DNA of 64,000 bases from Arcticimaribacter sp965277835 (GTDB lineage: Bacteria > Bacteroidota > Bacteroidia > Flavobacteriales > Flavobacteriaceae), in NCBI GenBank assembly GCA_965277835.1, contig OZ255841.1, forward strand, positions 1,736,001 to 1,800,000. Direction: 5' to 3'. The notes under the pieces were generated by a model. That model worked only from the letters and a program-made list of their open reading frames with translations, ran no database searches and was not told where the DNA came from. Made by a program: the position numbers and the translations under genes. Shown here piece after piece: positions 61,601 to 64,000 of the stretch (position 1 is its first letter; the number at the start of each line of letters is the position of its first letter).

Positions 61601-64000
61601 TAGCCACTACAACCTTAGCGACCTTAAGTTTAACAGGCGCAGTATTAGACTCTAGAGGCAATGCAGGCACACCAGGACAGGTATTAAGTAGTGCAGGTAC
61701 AGGCACACTTTGGACAGCTGCCGCCTCAGGCACTATAGCCTCAGGTACAGTTACAGACGCTCTCTTACGATGGGATGGCACCGCGTGGGTAGAGAGTAGT
61801 AGTATATTAGTAAGCAGCACAGGCGTATCGATCACTACAGACTTATTAGTAGCTGGTAACACAATAGTCTCAGGCACGTTTACAGCCTTACAAGCCACCA
61901 CCACTTTAGCGATCTTAAGTTTAACAGGCGCAGTATTAGACTCTAGAGGCAATGCAGGCACGGCAGGACAGGTATTAAGTAGTGCAGGTACAGGCACACT
62001 TTGGACAGCTGCCGCCTCAGGCACTATAGCCTCAGGTACAGTTACAGACGCTCTCTTACGATGGGATGGCACCGCGTGGGTAGAGAGTAGTAGTATATTA
62101 GTAAGCAGCACAGGCGTATCGATCACTACAGACTTATTAGTAGCTGGTAACACGCTAGTCTCAGGCACGTTTACGGCTTTACAAGCGACCACCACTTTAG
62201 CGACTTTAAGTTTAACAGGCGCAGTATTAGACTCTAGAGGCAATGCAGGCACCGCAGGACAGGTACTAAGTAGTGGCGCCTCAGGCACACTTTGGACAGC
62301 AGCTGCTACAGGCACTATAGCTTCAGGTACAGTTACAGACGCTCTCTTACGATGGGATGGCACCGCGTGGGTAGAGAGTACTACTATTTTAGTAAGCAGT
62401 ACAGGTGTATCAATCACTACAGACTTATTAGTAGCTGGTAACACGTTAGTCTCAGGCACGTTTACAGCCTTACAAGCGACCACCACTTTAGCAACCTTAA
62501 GTTTAACAGGTGCAGTATTAGATTCTAGAGGCAATGCAGGCACACCAGGACAGGTACTAAGTAGTGGCGCCTCAGGCACACTTTGGACAGCAGCTGCTAC
62601 AGGCACTATAGCTTCAGGTACAGTTACAGACGCTCTCTTACGATGGGATGGCACCGCGTGGGTAGAGAGCACTACTATATTAGTAAGCAGTACAGGTGTA
62701 TCCATCACCACAGACTTATTAGTAGCTGGTAACACGCTAGTCTCAGGTACGTTTACGGCCTTACAAGCGACCACCACTTTAGCGACCTTAAGTTTAACAG
62801 GCGCAGTATTAGATTCTAGAGGTAATGCAGGCACTGCAGGACAGGTACTAAGTAGTGGGGCCTCAGGCACACTTTGGACAGCAGCTGCTACAGGCACTAT
62901 AGCCTCAGGTACAGTTACAGACGCTCTCTTACGATGGGATGGCACCGCATGGGTAGAGAGCACTACTATTTTAGTAAGCAGTACAGGCGTATCCATCACT
63001 ACAGACTTATTAGTAGCTGGTAACACAGTAGTATCAGGGACTTTAGCTGTAGCTTCAAATACCACAATCACAGGAAATTTAACAGTCCAAGCGACCACAA
63101 CCTTAGCGACTTTAAGTTTAACAAGCGCGGTATTAGACTCTAATGGTAATGCAGGAACAACAGGGCAGTTATTGAGTAGTACAGGCACAAGCACAGCATG
63201 GATAGATGGAGTAGGCAGTAGTACTTTAAGCACAGGTACGACGACAGACACAACCTTAAGATGGAGTGGTACACGTTGGGTAGAGAGTAGTAGTCTATTA
63301 GTAAGTAGTACAGGAGTCTCTATCACTACAGACTTATTAGTAGCTGGTAACACAGTAGTATCAGGCACTTTAGATATAGTATCAAATACATTAATAGCTG
63401 GTAGATTGAGCGTAGCTTCAAATACTTTGATATCAGGTAACTTAGATGTTAGTTCAGGGGCTACAATCACAGGCGATTTAACAGTCCAAGGGACCACAAC
63501 CTTAGCGACTTTAAGTTTAACAGGTGCAGTATTAGACTCTAGAGGCAATGCAGGAGCAACAGGGCAGATATTAAGTAGTACAGGCACCAGTACAGCATGG
63601 ATAGATGGAGTAGGTAGTAGTACTTTAGGCACAGGTACGACGACAGACACAACCTTAAGATGGAGTGGTACACGTTGGGTAGAGAGTAGTAGTCTATTAG
63701 TAAGTAGTACAGGTGTATCTATCACTACGGACTTATTAGTAAGTGGTAACACAGTAGTATCAGGCACTTTAGATATAGTATCAAATACATTAATATCTGG
63801 CAGATTAAGAGTAGCTTCAAACACCTTGATATCAGGTAACTTAGATGTTAGTTCAGGTGCTACAATCACAGGTAATTTAACAGTACAAGGGACCACAACC
63901 TTAGCGACTTTAAGTTTAACGGGTGCTATATTAGACTCTGATGGTAATACAGGAACATCAGGGCAGATACTGAGTAGTACAGGTACAAGTACAACATGGA
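43681..64000 (+). CDS. Giant secreted beta-strand repeat protein, fibre-like adhesin (3' end outside window)
   Basis: One reading frame runs from ATG 43681 to the window edge: at least 6,773 codons with no stop, roughly 650-700 kDa. In order: Sec signal peptide (KYRYIRLLLITSFLVGGF, cleavage after Gln25); an N-terminal domain with LELESTDKGLMLPRMTTQQR (41-60) and GLMIYN, known from Bacteroidota surface and tail-fibre-like proteins; a DNQTLTISG-type segment; seven glycines (234-240) and five collagen-like GXY triplets (242-256); then five arrays of about 108-residue repeats (48 copies of the LRW-x-G-x-x-WVES motif) separated by four 263-265-residue YadA-head-like blocks. It is Thr/Ser/Gly/Val-rich with few lysines, and I noticed no cysteine. 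Likely a surface fibre; a C-terminal chaperone (S74), T9SS sorting or anchor domain is expected beyond the edge. Confidence 0.9.
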   Translation, partial: MGKYRYIRLLLITSFLVGGFTVFGQIKIGDNVDIISPFAILELESTDKGLMLPRMTTQQRDAAFGRTTPAGLMIYNIDEDRIQYLRFTSIWNGVATTTTQLVWEDATDDAVMTGSSFPTMPDEGSLYYNEQEAILYIWNSVDNNWKVVANEKVTLSSPVITYLTSNGVTDTLDLSSLIGLPKLINNSILEFTNGRGQKFSIDYNFVQDNQTLTISGTLLSISNGNSIDLSSFAGGGGGGGIGIPGPPGAPGPPGPVATGTVTNSILRWTGTEWVESTSVLSSNSEVRVRQNLIADANTSIAGNLTVQSTTTLTHLSLTGYLLDSNGNAGTAGQILSSTGAGTVWTAAATGTIGSGIVTDSLLRWDGRNWVESNSVLVNSAGVSITTNLIVGGNTTVRGTLAVDSNTTITGDLTVQATTTLATLSLTGAILDSRGNAGTTGQVLSSIGTGTLWTAAASGTIASGIVTDSLLRWDGRNWVESSSVLVNSAGVSIATNLIVGGNTTVTGTLAVDSNTTITGDLTVQATTTLATLSLTGAILDSNGNGGTAGQILSSTGAGTVWTAASTGTIASGIVTDALLRWDGRNWVENSNVLVNSAGVSITTDLLVSGNTVVSGTFTALQATTTLATLSLTGAILDSNGNAGTAGQILSSTGAGTVWTAASTGTIASGIVTDALLRWDGRNWVENSNVLVNSAGVSITTDLLVSGNTVVSGRFTALQATTTLATLSLTGAILDSNGNAGTAGQILSSTGAGTVWTAASTGTIASGIVTDALLRWDGRNWVENSNVLVNSAGVSITTDLLVSGNTVVSGRFTALQATTTLATLSLTGAILDSNGNEGTAGQILSSTGAGTVWTAASTGTIASGIVTDALLRWDGRNWVESSSLLVNSTGVSITTDLLVGGNTTVTGTLAVDSSTTITGNLTVQATTTLATLSLTSVILDSNGNAGTSGQILSSTGAGTVWTAASTGTIASGTVTDALLRWDGRNWVESSSLLVNSTGVSITTDLLVGGNTTVTGTLAVSSNTLISGDLTVQATTTLATLSLTSVILDSNGNAGTTGQILSSTGTSTTWVDNTGNTLTSGTTTDTTLRWDGNRWVESSSLLVNTTGVSITTDLLVGGNITVTGTLAVSSNTLISGDLTVQATTTLATLSLTSVILDSNGNTGTSGQILSSTGTSTTWVDNTGNILTSGTVTDSLLRWDGRNWVESSSLLVNSTGVSITTDLLVRGNTTVTGTLDVSSGATITGDLTVEATTTLATLSLTGAVLDSDGNIGTLGQILSSTGTSTNWVGIATPTLISDLDGDTRIEVGRTADDDLIRFFTSASTTTETLRIDGNRLEFFNPFGNSIFIGESAGVSITLDSSGFFGDPSENTFVGSGAGQTIIIGSRNSLFGSSAGRGSSYGNDNTYIGANTGRGRPSINMFINDNTFVGSGAGSNTITSNNTFIGASAGLANTTGGNNIFIGRQAGSSVVGGVNNINSSNSVFIGNGTLSFAPTSSNEIVIGYQATGLGTNTVVLGNTDIATTVLRGNVGIGTAVPTVDLQVNGTARFTTIQDSYGNVGTPGQVLSSTGTSTAWIDGVGSSTLGTGLVTDTTLRWSGTRWVESSSLLVSSTGVSITTDLLVGGNTTVTGTLAVDSNTTITGDLTVQATTTLATLSLTGAVLDSRGNAGATGQILSSTGTSTAWIDGVGSSTLGTGTTTDTTLRWSGTRWVESSSLLVSSTGVSITTDLLVGGNTTVTGTLAVDSNTIITGDLTVQATTTLATLSLTGAVLDSRGNAGATGQILSSTGTSTAWIDGVGSSTLGTGTTTDTTLRWSGTRWVESSSLLVSSTGVSITTDLLVGGNTTVTGTLAVASNTTITGNLTVQATTTLATLSLTGAVLDSNGNAGTTGQILSSTGTSTAWIDGVGSSTLGTGTTTDTTLRWSGTRWVESSSLLVSSTGVSITTDLLVGGNTTVTGTLAVDSNTTITGDLTVQATTTLATLSLTGAVLDSNGNAGTTGQLLSSTGTSTAWIDGVGSSTLGTGTTTDTTLRWSGTRWVESSSLLVSSTGVSITTDLLVGGNTTVTGTLAVASNTTITGNLTVQATTTLATLSLTGAVLDSDGNAGTTGQILSSTGTSTTWIDGVGSSTLGTGTTTDTTLRWSGTRWVESSSLLVSSTGVSITTDLLVRGNTTVTGTLDISSNTLISGNLDVSSGATITGDLTVEAVTTLATLSLTGAVLDSDGEPGNLGQILSSTGTRTDWIDGIGSVLGTGTTTDTTLRWDGSRWVESSSLLVNSTGVSITTNLLVGGNTTVTGTLDVSSGATITGDLTVEATTTLATLSLTGAVLDSDGNIGTLGQILSSTGTSTNWIDIATPTLISDLDGDTRIEVERTADDDLIRFFTSASTTTETLRIDGNRLEFFNPFGNSVLIGESAGASLTLDPTGGLLGGDPSENTFVGSGAGQTITFGSRNSFFGSSAGRGLISGSDNTYIGVNTGRGRQPSINGIENNTFVGSGAGSNTITNNNTFIGASAGLANTTGGNNIFIGRQAGSSVVGGVNNTNSSNSVFIGNGTLSFAPTSSNEIVIGYQATGLGTNTVVLGNTDIATTVLRGNVGIGTTAPAVNLQVSGTARFTTIQDSYGNVGTSGQLLSSTGTSTAWIDGVGSSTLGTGTTTDTTLRWSGTRWVESSSLLVSSTGVSITTDLLVSGNTVVSGTLAVASNTRITGNLTVQATTTLATLSLTGAVLDSDGDPGTIGQILSSTGTRTDWIDGIGSVLGTGTTTDTTLRWSGTRWVESSSLLVSSTGVSITTDLLVSGNTVVSGTLAVASNTRITGNLTVQATTTLATLSLTGAVLDSDGDPGTIGQILSSTGTRTDWIDGIGSVLGTGTTTDTTLRWSGTRWVESSSLLVSSTGVSITTDLLVSGNTVVSGTLDIVSNTLISGRLSVASNTLISGNLDVSSGATITGNLTVQATTTLATLSLTGAVLDSDGDPGTIGQILSSTGTRTDWIDGIGSVLGTGTTTDTTLRWSGTQWVESSSLLVSSTGVSITTDLLVGGNTTVTGTFTALQATTTLATLSLTGAVLDSDGDPGTIGQILSSTGTRTDWIDGIGSVLGTGTSTDTTLRWSGTRWVESSSLLVSSTGVSITTDLLVRGNTTVTGTLAVASNTTITGDLTVLATTTLATLSLTGAVLDSDGEPGTIGQILSSTGTRTDWIDGIGSVLGTGTTTDTTLRWSGTRWVESSSLLVSSTGVSITTDLLVAGNTVVSGTLDIVSNTLISGRLSVASNTLISGNLDVSSGATITGDLTVQATTTLATLSLTGAVLDSDGDPGTIGQILSSTGTRTDWIDGIGSVLGTGTTTDTTLRWSGTRWVESSSLLVSSTGVSITTDLLVRGNTTVTGTLAVASNTTITGNLTVQGTTTLATLSLTGAVLDSDGDPGTIGQILSSTGTRTDWIDGIGSVLGTGTTTDTTLRWSGTRWVESNSLLVSSTGVSITTDLLVSGNTVVSGTLDIVSNTLISGRLSVASNTLISGNLDVSSGATITGDLTVQGTTTLATLSLTGAVLDSDGNVGTFGQILSSTGTRTNWIDIATPTLISDLDGDTRIEVERTADDDLIRFFTSASTTTETLRIDGNRLEFFNPYGNSVLIGESAGVSLTLDSTGIFTNPSENTFVGSGSGQTITFGSRNSLFGSSAGNGFTIGSDNTYIGANTGRGRQPTSIRGVENNTFVGSGAGSNTITNNNTFIGASAGLANTTGGNNIFIGRQAGSSVVGGVNNNTNSLNSVFIGNGTLSFAPTSSNEIVIGYQATGLGTNTVVLGNTDIATTVLRGNVGIGTTAPAVNLQVSGTARFTTIQDSYGNVGTSGQLLSSTGTSTAWIDGIGSVLGTGTTTDTTLRWSGTRWVESSSLLVSSTGVSITTDLLVRGNTTVTGTLAVASNTTITGNLTVLATTTLATLSLTGAVLDSDGEPGTIGQILSSTGTRTDWIDGIGSVLGTGTTTDTTLRWSGTRWVESSSLLVSSTGVSITTDLLVAGNTVVSGTLDIVSNTLISGRLSVASNTLISGNLDVSSNTTITGDLTVLATTTLATLSLTSAVLDSDGDPGTIGQILSSTGTRTDWIDGIGSVLGTGTTTDTTLRWSGTRWVESSSLLVSSTGVSITTDLLVRGNTTVTGTFTALQATTTLATLSLTGAVLDSDGDPGTIGQILSSTGTRTDWIDGIGSVLGTGTTTDTTLRWSGTRWVESSSLLVSSTGVSITTDLLVSGNTVVSGTLDIVSNTLISGRLSVASNTLISGNLDVSSGATITGDLTVQATTTLATLSLTGTVLDSDGDPGTIGQILSSTGTRTDWIDGIGSVLGTGTTTDTTLRWSGTRWVESSSLLVSSTGVSITTDLLVRGNTTVTGTLAVASNTTITGNLTVQATTTLATLSLTGAVLDSDGDPGTIGQILSSTGTRTDWIDGIGSVLGTGTTTDTTLRWSGTRWVESSSLLVSSTGVSITTDLLVSGNTVVSGTLAVASNTTITGNLTVLATTTLATLSLTGAVLDSDGDPGAIGQILSSTGTRTDWIDGIGSVLGTGTTTDTTLRWSGTRWVESSSLLVSSTGVSITTDLLVSGNTVVSGTLDIVSNTLISGRLSVASNTLISGNLDVSSGATITGNLTVQATTTLATLSLTGAVLDSDGDPGTIGQILSSTGTRTDWIDGIGSVLGTGTTTDTTLRWSGTRWVESSSLLVSSTGVSITTDLLVRGNTTVTGTLAVASNTTITGNLTVQATTTLATLSLTGAVLDSDGDPGTIGQILSSTGTRTDWIDGIGSVLGTGTTTDTTLRWSGTRWVESSSLLVSSTGVSITTDLLVSGNTVVSGTLDIVSNTLISGRLSVASNTLISGNLDVSSGATITGNLTVQATTTLATLSLTGAVLDSDGESGTIGQILSSTGTRTDWIDGIGSVLGTGTTTDTTLRWSGTRWVESSSLLVSSTGVSITTDLLVAGNTVVSGTLDIVSNTLISGRLSVASNTLISGNLDVSSGATITGDLTVQATTTLATLSLTSAVLDSDGNVGTFGQILSSTGTRTNWIDIATPTLISDLDGDTRIEVERTADDDLIRFFTSASTTTETLRIDGNRLEFFNPYGNSVLIGESAGVSLTLDSTGIFTNPSENTFVGSGSGQTITFGSRNSLFGSSAGNGFTIGSDNTYIGANTGRGRQPTSIRGVENNTFVGSGAGSNTITNNNTFIGASAGLANTTGGNNIFIGRQAGSSVVGGVNNNTNSLNSVFIGNGTLSFAPTSSNEIVIGYQATGLGTNTVVLGNTDIATTVLRGNVGIGTTAPAVNLQVSGTARFTTIQDSYGNVGTSGQLLSSTGTSTAWIDGIGSVLGTGTTTDTTLRWSGTRWVESSSLLVSSTGVSITTDLLVSGNTVVSGTLDIVSNTLISGRLSVASNTLISGNLDVSSGATITGNLTVQATTTLATLSLTGAVLDSDGDPGTIGQILSSTGTRTDWIDGIGSVLGTGTTTDTTLRWSGTRWVESSSLLVSSTGVSITTDLLVRGNTTVTGTLAVASNTTITGNLTVQATTTLVTLSLTGAVLDSDGDPGTIGQILSSTGTRTDWIDGIGSVLGTGTMTDTTLRWSGTRWVESSSLLVSSTGVSITTDLLVRGNTTVTGTLVVASNTTITGNLTVQATTTLATLSLTGAVLDSDGEPGTIGQILSSTGTRTDWIDGVGSVLGTGTTTDTTLRWSGTRWVESSSLLVSSTGVSITTDLLVSGNTVVSGTLDIVSNTLISGRLSVASNTLISGNLDVSSGATITGNLTVQATTTLATLSLTSAVLDSRGNAGTVGQVLSSAGTGTLWTAAASGTIASGTVTDALLRWDGTAWVESSSILVSSTGVSITTDLLVAGKTIVSGTFTALQATTTLATLSLTGAVLDSRGNAGTPGQVLSSAGTGTLWTAAASGTIASGTVTDALLRWDGTAWVESSSILVSSTGVSITTDLLVSGNTVVSGTLAVASNTTITGNLTVLATTTLATLSLTGAVLDSRGNAGTPGQVLSSAGTGTLWTAAASGTIASGTVTDALLRWDGTAWVESSSILVSSTGVSITTDLLVAGNTIVSGTFTALQATTTLAILSLTGAVLDSRGNAGTAGQVLSSAGTGTLWTAAASGTIASGTVTDALLRWDGTAWVESSSILVSSTGVSITTDLLVAGNTLVSGTFTALQATTTLATLSLTGAVLDSRGNAGTAGQVLSSGASGTLWTAAATGTIASGTVTDALLRWDGTAWVESTTILVSSTGVSITTDLLVAGNTLVSGTFTALQATTTLATLSLTGAVLDSRGNAGTPGQVLSSGASGTLWTAAATGTIASGTVTDALLRWDGTAWVESTTILVSSTGVSITTDLLVAGNTLVSGTFTALQATTTLATLSLTGAVLDSRGNAGTAGQVLSSGASGTLWTAAATGTIASGTVTDALLRWDGTAWVESTTILVSSTGVSITTDLLVAGNTVVSGTLAVASNTTITGNLTVQATTTLATLSLTSAVLDSNGNAGTTGQLLSSTGTSTAWIDGVGSSTLSTGTTTDTTLRWSGTRWVESSSLLVSSTGVSITTDLLVAGNTVVSGTLDIVSNTLIAGRLSVASNTLISGNLDVSSGATITGDLTVQGTTTLATLSLTGAVLDSRGNAGATGQILSSTGTSTAWIDGVGSSTLGTGTTTDTTLRWSGTRWVESSSLLVSSTGVSITTDLLVSGNTVVSGTLDIVSNTLISGRLRVASNTLISGNLDVSSGATITGNLTVQGTTTLATLSLTGAILDSDGNTGTSGQILSSTGTSTTW
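44461..47535 (+). repeat. Repeat array A: 10 units inside the giant gene
   Basis: LRW motif tryptophan codons lie at 44482, 44770, 45094, 45418, 45709, 46000, 46291, 46615, 46939 and 47263, so unit lengths are 288, 324 or 291 bases. Most units have the linker flavour TVWTAAASGTIASG before LLRWDGRNWVES. Each unit contains short strands such as NTTVTGTLAV, NTTITGDLTV and TTLATLSLTG at about 12-residue spacing, as in a beta-helix or beta-prism stalk. Confidence 0.9.
47536..48324 (+). repeat. Head-like block 1 of the giant protein
   Basis: 263 residues starting IATPTLISDLDGDTRIEV and ending ARFTTIQ. It contains a run of N-x-x-x-G-x-x-A-G coils (NTFVGSGAG, NTFIGASAG, NIFIGRQAG) followed by EIVIGYQATG, VVLGNTD and GNVGIGT, the pattern of YadA/Hep_Hag-like heads and of S74-type tail-fibre proteins. 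Confidence 0.85.
48325..50718 (+). repeat. Repeat array B: 7 units
   Basis: Tryptophan markers at 48451, 48778, 49105, 49432, 49759, 50086 and 50446: five steps of 327 bases and one of 360. The linker flavour is TAWIDGVGSSTLGTG before TTLRWSGTRWVES, one codon longer than in the other arrays. Neighbouring units are nearly identical, which indicates recent tandem duplication. Confidence 0.9.
50719..51513 (+). repeat. Head-like block 2
   Basis: 265 residues with the same order of motifs as block 1 but a different loop (DPTGGLLGGDPSENTF) and GRGRQPSINGIEN. It is clearly homologous to, yet more diverged from, blocks 3 and 4. Confidence 0.85.
51514..54363 (+). repeat. Repeat array C: 8 units
   Basis: Markers at 51640, 51964, 52288, 52684, 52975, 53299, 53695 and 54019; steps of 324, 396 and 291 bases. 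The 396-base units carry two extra 12-residue coils (LDIVSNTLISGRL, SVASNTLISGNL). The flavour is TDWIDGIGSVLGTG. Confidence 0.9.
54364..55158 (+). repeat. Head-like block 3
   Basis: 265 residues. Base by base it is the same as block 4 except for two synonymous third-position changes (GGG/GGA in the DGD codons and AGG/AGA in the LRI codons). Confidence 0.88.
55159..58797 (+). repeat. Repeat array D: 10 units
   Basis: Markers at 55282, 55606, 56002, 56293, 56689, 57013, 57337, 57733, 58057 and 58453; steps of 324, 396 and 291 bases in the order 324-396-291-396-324-324-396-324-396. All have the TDWIDGIGSVLGTG flavour except the first unit, which enters from TAWIDGIG. Confidence 0.9.
58798..59592 (+). 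repeat. Head-like block 4
   Basis: 265 residues, protein sequence identical to block 3, placed 4,434 bases downstream of it. The identity extends to about 180 bases past the block on the 3' side before the copies diverge. Confidence 0.88.
59593..64000 (+). repeat. Repeat array E: at least 13 units, continuing beyond the window
   Basis: Markers at 59716, 60112, 60436, 60760, 61156, 61447, 61771, 62062, 62353, 62644, 62935, 63262 and 63661. The array is a mosaic: the first four units have the array C/D flavour, the next seven a TLWTAAASGTIASGTV/LLRWDGTAWVES flavour mostly at 291-base steps, and the last two the array B flavour. No head block is seen before the edge. Confidence 0.9.

Noticed and set aside
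60588..63896. Long minus-strand open frame of about 1,102 codons
   Set aside because: Antisense shadow of array E with the same unit spacing as the plus-strand gene.
44461..64000. CRISPR or non-coding satellite array
   Set aside because: Units are about 300 bases, coding, in frame and diverge at third positions; no short repeat with unique spacers exists.

Overview
The window comes from a low-GC member of the Bacteroidota, most likely the Flavobacteriaceae. The signs are the TAnnTTTG-type promoter elements, the split ATP synthase operon lacking beta and epsilon, the type IX secretion/gliding lipoprotein SprE/PorW, DUF4270 and DUF4292 lipoproteins, a BlaI/BlaR1-type pair with a TonB-plug-like tail, and the almost complete absence of Shine-Dalgarno sequences. 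I cannot name a genus. No tRNA, rRNA, insertion sequence or CRISPR array was seen.

From 1 to about 43.3 kb the window is ordinary chromosomal backbone. In order: a minus-strand recJ-rsmI-DoxX-hypothetical operon (1-2288); a minus-strand glycogen synthase-like/DUF4270/glmS operon (2584-7108), divergent from panC-panD-YbhN-like-pseudoesterase-radA-gdhA-recO-TonB receptor (7213-16563); an acetyltransferase, a membrane protein and a PaaE-like reductase; an ABC exporter pair (19411-21582); sprE, bactofilin and the atp operon (21635-30101); a small accessory stretch with a DUF4386 protein, an amidohydrolase and a self-regulated BlaI/M56 pair (30151-35031); dut, a sugar nucleotidyltransferase, a LolB-like lipoprotein and an EnvC-like protein (35244-38724); a SPOR protein, dprA, trpS; and an ECF sigma factor with two small partner proteins (41918-43294).

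From 43681 to the right edge the plus strand is one uninterrupted reading frame of at least 6,773 codons, still open at base 64000. It encodes a giant secreted repeat protein: signal peptide, an N-terminal domain with the DKGLMLPRM motif of Bacteroidota surface and tail-fibre-like proteins, a seven-glycine hinge with five collagen-like GXY triplets, then 48 copies of a roughly 108-residue beta-strand repeat arranged in five arrays separated by four copies of a 263-265-residue YadA-head-like block. Array length grows downstream (about 2.4, 2.9, 3.6, at least 4.4 kb after the first), and the last two head blocks differ at only two synonymous bases. All unit lengths are multiples of three, so the array can change length without breaking the frame. 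The long minus-strand frames in this region are antisense shadows of the repeats.

The most notable item is this giant modular fibre gene, whose 3' end (anchor, sorting or chaperone domain) lies outside the window. Secondary points are two enzyme-like proteins that have lost catalytic residues (the esterase at 9487-10617 and the EnvC-like protein at 37489-38724), a calcium-binding-type repeat inserted in the DUF4270 lipoprotein, and a pair of palindromic operators over the blaI promoter.
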